The position numbers and the translations under genes were made by a program. DNA of 64,000 bases from Lateolabrax maculatus (taxonomy: Eukaryota > Chordata > Actinopteri > Acropomatiformes > Lateolabracidae): positions 2,103,001 through 2,167,000 of the forward strand of contig CM062201.1 of NCBI GenBank assembly GCA_031216445.1, read 5' to 3'. The notes beneath the pieces were generated by a model. That model did no database searches. It was given only the letters and a program-made list of their open reading frames with translations, and was not told the DNA's origin. How positions within the stretch are numbered: position 1 is the stretch's first letter; each line of letters begins with the position of its first letter. Positions 36,036 to 50,100 of the stretch are shown here, piece by piece.

Positions 36036-36985
36036 CGGACAGGAGGGGGCATCACAGTGACCACACCCATCTTTCTTTCCAAACCCTTTAGATACTGTAT
36101 GTAATTAATTCTTCTCATTTGGAACTTTGTCATCTGTTCTTTGCATTTGTTTGCTGTTTGCATGTTGCTTTATGACAGTATGAGTGTGAACAGATTAGGA
36201 TGTGGATGTGAAGTGTGTGGTAGCACACTGGAATCAAACTGTCACTGTAAGCAAGGTCATCTCATGGTGTACACAGGCAGGCACGGAGAGTGCAGTATAC
36301 AGCCTGAGCTGAGCAGATTCTCTTAGTTAGTGAACATATCCCATCTCCATTCAATAATGTTGATAGTATTCTATATGAGCATAGTGATGTTGCACCTCCA
36401 GGACTAGTTTGTAGATTCATTCTTACTATTGCTGTGTAACTATTTAAGTCCTTTGCAAATGTTGGTTTAATAACAACTTATTTATTCATGTCTGCTGTAT
36501 TATTTTTGTTGGCTTATTTATTATTCATTATCTATTTATTAACTTTTTATTTTTATTTCAAAATGCTACCTGAGAAGATTTTAAATGGTAACCAAGAGAA
36601 AGGAATCATTTCCTCTGCATTGTTGAACAAAGAGGAAATATTTTAAGATATCAACTATGAATTGTTTTATATAACTTATTATTTATTTAAAATACTGGGA
36701 TCTTTTTAAGTGCAAATATTTTGTAACTGAAAGTTTTTTAATAATTTTCTAAAGATTTTTTTTTGGTGCTTCTGTTTATATTATTTTCCCTTTTTATTTT
36801 CACAAACTATTTTGAGTACATTGCAATACACTGGGAATATTGAGCTGCACATATTTGGTATTTATTTGGTGATGAAGAACAAAGTGATGGTGAATATTTA
36901 TTTTGTATTGTCTATGTATTAATGATGGCTGTGTATGGATTAGTCTTTAAGTTGCTCTTGAAATAAAGCTTAACCCGCAGTAAAT
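36036..36985 (+). other. myt1 3' UTR with poly(A) signal
   Basis: After the stop codon, about 925 bases of strongly AT-rich sequence with several TATTTATT and ATTTATTTA elements lead to AATAAA at 36961-36966. The TTTATT/ATTTA density suggests AU-rich-element control of mRNA stability. Confidence 0.6.
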
Positions 36986-37649
36986 GTGGACTGGACTAAT
37001 AGTATTTTTGTATTGACTTAAATGTTGACATACTATTATTTTTACCTGTAGGACTGTCAGATACAAGTAAAAGAGCCCTTCTGGGCCATTTCCATAGCTT
37101 ATTTGTTGCTGTGGAAAAACCCTCCCCAAAAGGTCAAAATTTTACATCCTCTCCTCCCAGTGATCAAATATCAATTGTTCATATTTAGTTTAAAGGTTAA
37201 GTCTTCACAGCATCTTTGCCAACCATGGAATAGAAGAACTACAAAAGAAGCCATTACCTGATCACTGATCAGTAAAACCCATACTGTACTATTTGGAGCC
37301 CTGTGATGTAGGAAAATCAAGTGCTGCTAGTGGTCATTCAATTCTGAGCTAACTTTGTGGTCACAGCAATCTGAACATACTTCCTACATCCTCTTCCGTT
37401 CACAGCCACTCATTCATAATACCTTAGTCCTGATATGGTCACATGTATTACATAGCTACTGCACGCATCAATCCCTCCACTGGTGCTGATCAGTGTGTAT
37501 GAGGTGGTGTGGACTTGTACACAGGTATCATTATACAATCTGCATATAAAAGCCTGTCTGGGTCTCTCATATCGGAGGTGGGCATGATGCGTGAACTCAT
37601 TTATGTAAATGAAAGGTATTGAGGATTCAAGGACCCGCTCAATGATCAC

Positions 37650-37655
37650 TTTATT
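37650..37655 (-). other. Candidate asxl1 polyadenylation signal
   Basis: AATAAA on the minus strand (plus: tttatt), about 545 bases past the asxl1 stop. The implied 3' UTR includes the AAT/AAC repeat. The myt1 and asxl1 3' ends therefore face each other with roughly 0.65 kb between them. Confidence 0.5.
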
Positions 37656-37925
37656 TGTTCATTGTACTTAACTGTAAGTACAGGCGTTTAAGGGAACCAT
37701 GAAATCAGCCAAAACAACAACAATGTCATTTACTCATTTTAATGGTTAAAAAAATACTTCTTTGCGCAAAGAGACAACAATAAGTCCCTGTTTGCTTAGG
37801 AAACGAGGGACTGAAACAATGATGGCCACCAAATGATGACAGGTGGAGCAAGATAAGATGAGGTAAATGTTTTTGAGGAGAGAAAACAAAAAAAGGCACA
37901 ATTTACAATCAATCATGCCCCAAAT

Positions 37926-37935
37926 TCACAATAAC

Positions 37936-37974
<39 letters not shown>

Positions 37975-38005
37975 TATAATAACAACAACAACAATAATAT
38001 ATCAG
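37926..38005. repeat. (AAT)n/(AAC)n microsatellite
   Basis: About 20 trinucleotide units, mostly AAT then AAC, in the predicted asxl1 3' UTR. Confidence 0.9.
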
Positions 38006-38197
38006 TACAGCTAAAAAAAAAATCTGCAACAACAAAAAAAATACAGACCAATTATATTATACAAGGCAAATCTTGCCTGTCAAGCTCCTCCTGTGTGCTC
38101 CACCCTCATCAGGCTTCCTACACTCCGGAGCCCCAACAAGTCCTGCCGCTGGTACTGTACAGATAGCCGTTCTACAGTGCACAGGAACTTTAACATA

Positions 38198-41100
38198 CTA
38201 TCTGACCACCAGACATGATACGCACAGTTTGGAAGGCCCGATGCAATCGTCATGGCAGAAGGCACCGCAGCCTTGGCACATGATCATGGCTTTGAGGCGG
38301 CACGAGCACTTGAGCGCCACCTCCTCAGTCGTACTGTCAGTAAAGGCCTGGATGCTGAGGGTGGCCTGGCTGCCGGCCAGGCGGGGGCGCAGTTGGAGAA
38401 CACCGTCTGCCATGCTCCGGGAAAAACCGCTGTTGTCCATCACTGACACATTGGCTGTGTAGCTTACTCCTCCACCTTGCTTGGGGAGCTTTCCATAGAG
38501 CTGGAAGGGAAGGGAGGAGGCAGCCGAGGAGGGGGAGGGGGAGGAGGAGGAGGGAGAGTAGGACACTATGCCGTGCTCCTTCTTTGCCATCCTGGCTAAA
38601 GTCATCTCCATGTTGAGTAGTCCCTCCATCGCCCCTCCGCTCAGGTAGCTGTCCACAGAGTTCCCAGGCTCCTTTTTGGTAATGCTCAGGGGTTTAGTGG
38701 GGGAGGATTTGGCAAGAGCCTGACAAGAGGGCCGAACACCAACTTCATTCTTCACGATGGGTGCAGGAGATGGCTGCTGTTGGTGATGGTGGGGAAGCTG
38801 AGACTGAAGAGGCCTCCAGTTGATCTTAATAGTAGGCACCACCTCCATGGGGTAGGGGTCTGTGTGGGGAAGAGAGGGGCCATTAGGCATGGTCCTGTGG
38901 GGTGGCTGGTGCCTGTCAGGAGTGGCCCCCTGTGAGGGCTTAGGACCATGAAAGTCTTTAATAACTGCAGACTCCACAGCGGTCTGAGAACTAAGGTCTG
39001 ACTTACTCCTATAGGTCAAAGAACTGGAGGAAGATGAGGAGGATGGCAGAGAGGTGATTACTGGGACGGCCCCAGGGGCCTGCTGGGACTGGTACTGCGA
39101 CACAGCCGGGGTCTCCATCAGACAGGAGACTGGGCGGCCTGTTGGAGACTTGTTGTGGATCTGAGAAGCTGCGGTCAGTTCTGGGCTGGGAGACTGGGCT
39201 GAGACCTCAGGCCTGGTGCGTGGACCTGGGGTCCTTGCAACTGGTGGTCTGGGTTGGGGTCCTGGCAATCGACTGATTTCGAGCCTGTTGGCAGAGTGTG
39301 AGGGCAGAACTTTTTCCAGGGGCAGGCTGCCTTGTAGTAGCTGAGTGACCAAAGGGTTGTTGGCCTCCACACTGGACACTGGTCTGGCTGAGCTGGCCAG
39401 TCTCTTGGAGGCAGCTGCAGCAGCTGGGTGAGTGACAGAGAGCTTTAAACCTGCACGGCACTCCTCTTCCACAGAGCTTTGTATAGAAACTCTACAGTCA
39501 TCTCCAGGCTCCATTTTGACCACAATGTTAATGTCCCTGAGCCCCTGTGGGTGGGCTGTGGGGAGAGCCTGGTGGTCCTGGGAATGGGGGCGGCTTTGCT
39601 GAGGGTGAGACAGGCCATTGGGGAAGCAAGGCTGAATGACGGTCTGACCCTGGCGGCTGGACACGTGGGCTTGGATGACCGGCTGTTGGTTCTGAGGAGT
39701 AGGGCTGCAGATGACCAGCTGGCCGTTTCTCTGGGTGCTCAGTTGGGGGCACCAGTTCTGGTCAGGCTGCCGCTCATCCTCCTGGCTCTCATTCTCACAG
39801 TCCGAGGCAGTTTCTGTGGAGTCACTATGTGTCCCAGCCTCGTCATCTTTCTCTCTGCCAAAGGAGTCCACATGTTGTGGAGATGGGGCGTCTGTAAGCT
39901 TTCTCTCTGTAGCTGACTGAGAGAATAACTCCTGGGGGTCCACATGGTGGGAACCATGCTGGATAACACCACCCAGTCCAGCCTCCTTCCCTTGTACCTG
40001 CTCTTTGGGCTGACAGGAGTTGGCCAGCGTCTGAATAACGTCCACACCCTGAGCCCCGAACCTGGGAAGGGAATCTGGGATAGAGGTTGGGGCCAGTGAG
40101 GGTTTTTCACAACCCTGGTCTGCCCTTTCAGAGGGGGCAGTAGCAGACTCAGGCACCCGGCTTTGCCTGGCCGACTGGGTAGCCAAAGATTCAGATATGG
40201 CGTCAGGCTCTAGAGAGGGTGAGTCAGCTGTCTTGTCTGTGAGCCCATTGCAGGAGCTCTGGACACTGGTTGATGTTGCTTCTATCTCCTCTCCAGCCTC
40301 TGGCCCCCCAGCTGCTTCCTCTAGAGGAGGGCTTGGGGTCTGTGGAGGCTCCAGGGACGTGGATGTTGATGTAGTGGACAATGAAGGGGAAGGCTGCGGC
40401 GTGGGCTCTACACCGAGAAGCTGTAGTTGTGTTCCAGACGAATTAGTGTCTGGAGACGATCCCTGCTCCTCCATCCCACATCCTCCTCCTCCTCCTCCTC
40501 CTCCTCCTCCTCCTCCTCCTCCGGGCTCGATAGGTCCTGGATGCTCTCGCGCTCGTCGTCCATTGCTGCTATCCGGTAGCCCAGCAGCAGGCCGCAGCCT
40601 GATCCCGGCCGGCCCTGCCCCGTCGCTAGTGGCTGCAACAGCAGCAGCGGCCTCCCGCTGGGCGCGGGCTTGCTGGGCGCGGGCTTTGATGTCCGCCAGG
40701 GTGCGCGCCCCCCCCGTCCCCGACCGCCGCGAGCCCTCCCCGGGGGGCACGATCCGGGGGCAGATCTGGTAGGTGGGGTGCCCTTTGACCCAGGGAGGTT
40801 TGATTCTGGACAGTTGAATCTGGGATAGAGATACAAGAACAGTGGGTCAAACTTTAGCTGGGTAACAACTCACTGCTGAACAGGCAAATTATTTTTGTGG
40901 ACAAATCTTGTGCACAGATAAGGAGCTTTGGAGCCTTTAGGTTCATGCAACAAAGTCTTACCCGGATAGGCGGCACCTTGGGTTCTTCTGTTGTCGGCTG
41001 CGGCTTCTCCGAACGGACACTGTCAATTGTGGTACGAAAGGACTGACGGTCGTCGAGCCGCGGCCTCTTTTCGGGGAAGCTGGAGAAGGCCTGAGTCTCA

Positions 41101-44100
41101 TCTGGCCTTCTCTTCTGTTCCTTGAGCTGGGAGCTGGGTACAGGGGTGGTGGTTGGGCTGGCAGATGGGCTGCTCTCCCGGCTGCTGGTGGCAGTACCCC
41201 CTGTAATAGAGGTGACCACAGAGGCAGTGTCATCCAGGGGATCGGCTGCAACTGCGGCACTGGAGGACGCTGAAGAGGATGAAGAAGAATCCAGGCCTGC
41301 GGCAAAAGCTCCCTGTCGATCAGAAGGTGAGGAGGGTGAGGAGGCGGGTGAGGAGGCAGATGAAGAAGAAGAGGAGGAAGAGGAAGGGGAGGAGGTGGAA
41401 GTAAGTACAGGTGCAGCTTCCTCTGGGAGCAGGCGGGCTGTGATTTCCAGCTCTTCGTTTGCGCTGGTGGAGGCTGGGCTGGGGCTGGGGCTGGGGCTGG
41501 GAGTTGGAGTGGGAGTGGGAGTGGGAGTGGGACTACGAGTAGGAGTACGAGTAGGAGTAGGAGTAGGAGTAGGAGTAGGAGCAGGAGCAGGGGCTGGCAA
41601 TGTGACTGGCTCCCTAGTGGGTGAGGGCTTTGGCTCCATGGAGGCACTCTCAGCTGGGAGCTCCATACCACACTCAGCCTGAAGCACCACCTCGCCTTGA
41701 ACCACTGTGTTGTCAGACATGGGAGAGCCAATAGAGACTGCTGAGATGTCCAGTGCAGCGCTGGCCTCAGCTGCGTCTGCAGACTGCAGGGCTGGAGGAG
41801 TGGCCTTGCAGAGGGTCCGGCGGGCCCTGCGACGCAGGTCAGCCCGTGTGCGTCTCCTCATCCTTCCGTCTCTTCTTCGCCGACCCACACTGCGTCTCTT
41901 GGGGGTACCAGTTGCAACCACAGCTACATCACTGTCGAGCACACTGGCTGCAACTTCACTGGCTTCACTCATGGTAAGCTTTAGGGACTCCTCTTGTGTC
42001 AGGCCAGACCTACGGATACACAAACTACGTTTTGGCACTTTGTAGAAACGCTGACATTTGTCTGCATATCACATGGTCATAACTGATGTAGGACACACTT
42101 GAGTAGTCTAGGCTACATGAAAGACAGCAAAGGAGATGGAAATAGTACTACTGATACTAGCTTTCAATAATGCTCAGTCAACTAACAAATGTTAATAATA
42201 TTCTAACTTCAAATGAACCACCCCAAGTATGACAAATGTCTTTTGTGTTAACAGTGAATTCAGACCCGCATGAAATGGGTTGGCTCTTACTTTTGCCCAT
42301 GGTACTCTTCAAAAAACTTTTCTTTCCACGCCTCTACCTTCTTCTCTTTCTCCATTTCCTGCCGGAAACGCACCTGCATCTCGTGGGTGAACTCACCTAA
42401 ATGGGTTAAACACATGGGAAGGTTTAAAAGAGTAGCGAACTTTTTGAAACATAAACCAATATAATTTTTAGTTTAAACCTGACTTAGCTGCTTTTCAATT
42501 GTTAAAATAAGCACTTGGTGTTCAGTTGTAGTTATGTTCCTGGACAGTGTTACCATCAGAATTATAAAGATAGTCCATTAAGGGACTGGATTAAGAAAAT
42601 GTCCTGATTCACCAAGATCATGCAGAAGTGGTTTTTGTTTCATATTTCTACACTGTGCAATATCCCTTTCATTCACGCCATGTGAAGAACGCTGTAGCAC
42701 ATTGAAGAAGGTGAGGAAAACATCAAAACCAGCAGTGAAATTTGCACCAAAAGGCAACAACATTTAGGTTACTTTTTGCTTCTGCCATCACTAGTTCCTT
42801 CCACACAGTAGCCACACTCAATATATTCCCATCAGGTCTCAACTAATGTGACTTTTTAAACCTGGCAGAAGTCTCAGTAAAATGTGGCCGCTTGTCCATG
42901 ACTGACTAATCACTTACCCTCAGCCAGCCTCTCTTTCCAGCTCTGGGAGGCATGGGTGAAGAACTCATTGTTGAGAGCTGAACTACTCAATCTGGCCATA
43001 CCGTCAGGTCCAATCTGTAAGAACAGAGGACACCATATACGCATAGCAGTAAAACAACATACATGTGAAGAATACAGTGACCTATTCCTCACACACATCA
43101 AACTGACCCTAGAAATGACAAAACAATGCCTGTATTTGAAATAGTGTGTGTGACTGCACGGAGCTACACAAAATTTATGAAAATTCTTATTTTCTAATTC
43201 TGTGTGGGATAGTTATATTAGGGTGTGCAATATCACTACAGCCATAAAAGCTGGGGATGAACTGTAAGGACAGAAAAACAACATACCTGTCGGTCTACCT
43301 CTGGCAGCAGCTGCAGCAACTGCTGCTGCGAGTGTGTGGGGAAAGCTGAGAAGGTCCGCACATTGATGAGGGCTCTGATGTTGGTGTTGACCAGGATGGA
43401 GCCTGGTGTTTCAAAGTCTACATCCACCCCCCCTCGACTCCGTTTCATGGGCCCTACCACAGCAAAGACCAGATGTTTAACTTGGGTACCATGCCTTCAG
43501 ATATTGTTTTATCAGTATGCTTTCAATCTTCTTCATCTTCAGGATAACGTGGAGGTCTGACCTGTCAGGCCGATGGGCAGTCTGAATTCTGACTTTCATT
43601 ACTGGTGTGTCGTTAATGCCCTAATTCCCAGTAGTTCTTACCTGAGGGGACGTGCTCTCCATTCACTTTAAGAGGGGTGAGGACAACACGAGGCATCATG
43701 ACTGCTTTCTTCCTCTGTCTCCCTGACTGTAGCAACACAAATGGTGGGATGGATAGGTGGAGACAGTAGACAGTTCTACAGTCAGTATGTTAAGCAGCAC
43801 TGGTCCCTCTACAGATCAAGTCCAAATACATGGCATGACAGGGAGACATGGTTAAGGACTTAACTCCAATCTTAAAGGACTTTAACAGGTTTTACACTAC
43901 TACTTCACATTCAACTCTAAAACCATGAGTGCGCCAAGTGACACTGTAGAATTGTTTTCAAATCCCTGACTAATAAACATGTTATATTTTCCACTGTAAT
44001 CATGGAGCAGCTAGTGCCTTCATACAGGGTGCTGACCTGTCTTGAGCGGCTCAGTCTGGTCTGGGCGTGTTGAGCATGTTGGGTCTGCTGTGTGTCTGTG

Positions 44101-47100
44101 CGCCCCTGCTGTCCTGCTGCCCTGCTGAGGCGGGTCTGAGGTTGGGTGCTGGGAGCCTGTAGCTCTGTGGAGCAGGAGGCGCTCGATGAGCTCTCATCCA
44201 CCGAGGCTGCGTGTCAGGGAGAAATACATTTACAGCTCGACTCTGTCACACACATTTCTAAACAGAGATACTCTATAAGGGTCAAAGTGAGACTGTTCTA
44301 TTATAATGTACATATATTACAAAAAATGATATCAAATTATTCTATTGTTTTCCTCTCATGATGATACAGTAATGTATTAACAGTGAACCACTACAAAATG
44401 ATGAGATTCTGAATGTGTGAAAATGTAATTCAGTATACATAAGAACACTATTTAAAGTGTTAAAAAATATAATAAACATATAAATTGATGCCATTGGCAT
44501 AATTGTTTTCAACATAAAAAAAATATTGCCATGTGTGATACACTTTTGTCCCAAAACACAGATCTCATCACGTCGTTCAGTATAACAAAAGTTATAAGCC
44601 ATTTTAGACCACATCACATGCTGATAGTCATGTAACAATTTGGTCAATTGTAAAGTCAATTTTATTTGTATAGCGCCAAATCATAACAAAAGTTATCTCA
44701 AGACGCTTTCACATAGAGTAGGTCTAGACCATACTCTTTAAAATATTATTTACAGAGACCCAACAGTTCCCACCATGAGCAAGCACTTGGCGACAGTGGC
44801 GAGGAAAAACTCCCTTTTAACAGGTAGAAACCTCGAGCAGAACCAGGCTCTGGGTGGGCGGCCATCTGCATCGACCCAGTTGGGTTGAAAGGGGAGGAGA
44901 GAGAGCAGGACAGACAACAAATCAGACTAATAATAACAACAACTGCAGCAATGTGTGTGGAGCAGGAACACGGGGGCAGTAGACGGCCGACAATCACAGA
45001 TCCAGAAACTACAGCTCCAGAGGCGGAAATACCTGCAGAAAGTGAGAAGGCAAAAAAGCACAAAGCACAGGAACTACCAGGAAGAAGTGGAGTTAGTAAC
45101 GTGTATTAGTGGGATAGAAATGCGTACAGATAGAGAGGGAGAGGAGAGAGAAGCTCAGTGCATCATAGGAAATCCCCCGGCAGTCTAAGCCTATAACAGC
45201 ATAACTAAGGGATGGTTCAGGACTCACCTGAGCCAGCCCTAACTATAAGCTTTATCAAAAAGGAACGTTTTTAGCAGACTCTTAAATGAAGAGAGGGTGT
45301 CTGCCTCCCGAACCCAAATTGGGAGCTGATTCCACAGAAGAGGAGCTTGATAATTAAAGGCTCTGGCTCCCATTATACTTTTAGAGACTTTAGGTACCAC
45401 AAGTAACCCTGCATTCTGTGAGCGTAGTGCTCTAATGGGGTAATACGGTACTATCAGCTCTTTAAGATACGATGGTGCCTGACCAATAAGAGCTTTGTAA
45501 GTGAGGAGGACTATTTTAAATTATATTCTAGATTTCAGTGGGAGCCACTGCAGAGAAGCTAATATCGGAGAAATATGTTCTCTTTTGCTAGTTCCTGTCA
45601 GTACACGTGCAGCCACATTCTGGATCAGCTGGAGAGTCTTTAGAGACTTATCAGGGCAGCCCGATAATAAGAAATTACAGTAATCTAACCTAGAAGTAAC
45701 AAATGCATGAACTAGTTTTTCTGCATCTTTTTGAGACAGGATATGCCTGATTTTTATAATGTTACGTAAGTGGAAGAAGGCAGTCCTTGAAGTCTGTTTT
45801 ATATGGGTATTAAAGGACATGTCCTGATCAAAGATTACTCCTAGACTCCTTACAGCGGTGCTAGAGGCCAGGGCAATGCCATCTAGAGTAACTATATCTA
45901 TACATAGTGCGTCTCGCAGGTGTTTAGGACCCAGAACAATAATTTCAGTTTTGTCGGAGTTTAACAGCAGGAAATTGCAGGTCATCCAGTCTTTTATGTC
46001 CTTAATACATGCCTGAAGCTTGGCTAACTTACCGGTTTCATCTGGCTTTATCGATAAGTATAATTGAGTATCATCTGCATAGCAGTGAAAGTTTATGGAG
46101 TGTTTCCTAATAATATTGTCTAAAGGAAGCATATACAAGGTAAATAAAAGTGGTCCAAGCACCGAACCTTGTGGAACTCCGTGACTAACTTCCATGTGCA
46201 CGGAGGATTCATCATTTACATGGACAAACTGAAAAGTATCTGATAAATACGACTGAAACCAACTTAGTGCGGGTCCTTTGACGCCAATCAAATGCTCCAG
46301 TCTCTGTTATAGGATACAATGGTCAATGGTATCGAAAGCGGCACTAATATCTAACAGAACAAGTACAGAGACAAATCCTTTGTCTGATGCAATCAAAAGG
46401 TCATTTGTCACTTTTACCAGTGCTGTCTCTGTGCTATGATGCTCTTTAAATCCTGACTGAAAATCTTCAAATAAACTATTGCTGCTTAGAAAGTCACATA
46501 ACTGATTAACGACCGCTTCCTCAAGGATTTTGGAGAGAAAGGGAAGGTTAGATATAGGTCTTTAATTGACTAAAACCCCCGGATCAAGAGTAGAGCTTTT
46601 TAAGAAGAGGTTTAATTACAGCTACTTTGAAGGACTGTGGTACATAGCCTGTTAATAAAGACAGATTGATCATGTCTAGTAAAAAAGTGCTAACTAAGGG
46701 TGAAACTTCTTTAAGCAGCCTAGTTGGGATGGGGTCTAAGAGGCAGGTTGTTTGTTTAGACGAAAAAAATCAATGAAGCTAGTTGGTAAAGGTCAATTGA
46801 AGAAAAACAGTCTAAATATAAATCTGGTTCTACAGCTGCTTCTGAGGTTCCTGAGGTTCCTGTACTCGAATATATATCAGAACTGGCTGACAGCACAAGA
46901 TGATGAAAATTTTTCTCTAATAGTTCATGAAGTTATTACTACGGAGAGCTCTGGGAATACATGGCTCAACAGAGCTCTGACTCTGTGTCAGCCTGGCTAC
47001 AGTGTTGAAAATAAACCTGGGGTTGTTCTTACGTTCCTCTATTAGTGAGGAAAAATAAGCTCCTCTGGCATTACGGAGAGCCTTCCTATATATTCTAAGA

Positions 47101-50100
47101 CTATCTTGCCAAACTAAATGAGTTTCCTCCAGTTTGGTGGAACGCTATTTTCTTTCTAATTTTCGTGATGTTTCTTTTAATTTGCGGGTTAAGGAGTTAT
47201 ACCATGGAGCTAACCTCTTTTGTTTTATTATGTTCTTTTTGATATAGGCAATAGAATCGAGAGTCGTTCGCAGCAAGCCTGCAGCACTATCAACCAGATG
47301 ATCAATTTGGGAGGGACTAAAGTTAGCATAGGAGTCCTCTGTTATATTGAGACATGGCATTGAATTAAATACCGATGGAATCACTTATTTAAATTTAGCT
47401 ACAGCACTATCAGACAGGCATCTACTGAAGGAATGTTTGCTTAATGGCCTGTAGTCTAGTAATATAAATTCAAAAGTTATTAAATAACGGTCTGATAAGA
47501 CAGGATTTTGTGGGAAGACTATTAAATCTTCGAATTCGATTCCATATGACAGAACAAGATCGAGGGTGTGGTTAAAACAATGAGTGGGTTTGTTTACACT
47601 CTGACAGAAACCAATCGAATCTAATAGTGAGATAAACACAGAACCAAGGCTATCATTATTGGCGTTCACGTGAATATTAAAATCACCTACAATAATGACT
47701 TTATCTGTTTTGAGGACTCTGAGAATTCTGCTAAAAATTCAGAATACGGACCAGGAGTGCAGTACACTATGACTAATAGAATTGGCTGTAGAGTTTTCCA
47801 CATTGGGTGTGAAAGTAAGACTTTCACTTGAACAAGACTTTCTAATGAGTTAAAACTAAGTTTAGGTTTAGGGTTGATTAGTAAGCTAGAGTCGAAGATG
47901 GCTGCAACTCCACCTCCTCGGCCGGTGCCTCGAGGAATGTGAGTATTAATATGACTAGGAGGAGTGGACTCATTCAGGCTAACATATTCTTCCTGACACT
48001 ATCTGGTAAGTGGCCAGATAGTTGCCTGTTGAGTGTTTAACAAAAAAGTCTGTCATTCAGTATCACACTTCTGTCATACACTACAACAAAACATGATGTT
48101 GTACCACAATGTCCTCTGTTATGCTTACTGACCTGATCACCTACAAAGCTTTTAATGGTCATACTCCATCATATCTTAAAGAGTTCACAGTACCGTATTA
48201 CCCCACTACAGCAAGGTGCTAACGCAGGGTTACTTGTGGTACCTAAAGTCTCTAAAAGTAGAACGGGAGCCAGAGCCTTCAGCTATCAAGCTCCTCTCCT
48301 GTGGAACCAGCTCCCAGTTTGGGTTCGGGAGGCCGACACCCTCTCCTCCTTTAAGAGTCTGCTAAAAATGTTCCTCTTTGATAAAGCTTATAGTTAGGGC
48401 TGGCTCAGGTGAGCCCTGAACCATCCCTTAGTTATGCTGCTATAGGCTTAGGATGCCGGGGGATTTCCCATGATGCACTGAGCTTCTCTCTCCTCCTCTC
48501 CCTCTCCATCCATATCCAGCATTCTTATCCCACTAATACCTGTTATTAACTCCACCTCTTCTTCGTAGTTTTTGTGCTTTTTCTCCTTCTCACTTTCTGC
48601 AGGTATTTCTGCCTCTGGAGCTTGGATTCTGGATCTGTGACTGCAGGCCGTCTACTGCACCCATGTTCCTGCTCCACACTCACTGCTGCAGTTATCATTA
48701 GTCTGATTATTATGTTGTCTCTCCTCCTGCTCTCTCTCTCCTCACCCCTTCTCTCCTCCCCTTTCAACCCAACCTGGTCGAGGCAGATGGCCGCCCACCC
48801 AGAGCCCGTTTCTGCTCAAGATTTTTTACCTGTTAGAAGGGAGCTTTTCCTCACCACAGTCGCCAATTGCTGTTCATGGTGGGAATTGTTGGATCTCTGT
48901 ATGTAATATTTTAAAGAGTAAAGCCTTGTCCTGCTGACCTAGAAAGTGTCTATAGCGATAACTTGTTATTATTTGGTTCTATATAAATAAAATGTACTAA
49001 ACAGAAGTTATGTTATCATGTGTTCTTGATAACTAAATGAATGTCCTGGCAAATAAAGCATTTTCACTTTTGTTAAAAAGACAACATCAAAAGTAAATTT
49101 AGTAATTTTAAAGCACTTTGTCCTCATCGATGCCATTGTCTAATAGAGAAGGGGCTGCACATCACAGATCAAAGGTAAACTCAGATCTGGTTGACAGTCA
49201 AGACAAGAGCACCAACAGCAGAGCAAAAATTTGCAGCATTGCTGCGTTTTCTCTCTCTGTGCATGTTTGAGTGCTTCCATTAAACAGTGCAATGGTACAT
49301 TACAGTTATTTCATAGAAATGGATGTTTGTCATTCAGAGTAATGAAATCCAGTCATACGGTCAAACGATAATATCAAATACAAAAATAAAAATAAATATT
49401 TTTTATAACAGTGTTGAATATTGTGTTAACGATATAACTGTCAGTCAACACTAGACAGTGATAATAAAAACAAAAATATCAGTTATTTCTAGTCAGATAA
49501 GATTTTTGTGGACAATGACTAAATTCTCTGAAACATAAAAATTCATTATCTGCATTTATTTGGAAGACCACCATTAAATGTGCAAAGGTAACACTCACTA
49601 AATAATCTTTCAAATGAAATATTTGTACATTTTCAAACCTTATACATCTTTGACCAATAAACATTTATTCAACAGCAAACAACATAAAACATTTAAATGA
49701 CATGTACAAAGAAAAGACACTCAGCTGCTCTTTCTGAAACTTACCTTTACATCCCAACTTTGACCCCGACAATTGCTGCAGTGACAACTATCACATATTT
49801 TCCATTAACATCTCAGCAGGGATCATAAAACAGCAACTTCTATCTGAGTTGAAGTTGCCATCCTAGTGTTTGGGCTTATATTAACACAGGGCAACATTCA
49901 TTACAGTGGTTTGGCTGAATCTGTAGTAATGGCACCATTATTGCACCACGCTATCAGCCAAGTTCAGTGTTACACCCCAGCCAGAAGGAACAAGGGCAAC
50001 AGTGCCACAGACCGAAAGCACCAGTCGAACCCCTACTGTTAAACTCAATATTTCTAGGTGAGGTCAGGAAAGGCAAATTTTACTAGGAATGTTTACAATG

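Noticed and set aside
40197..41682. Long plus-strand frames rich in Gly, Val and Pro opposite the asxl1 exons
   Set aside because: They are shadows of the repetitive asxl1 coding strand. The minus-strand frames join in phase with ten other exons.
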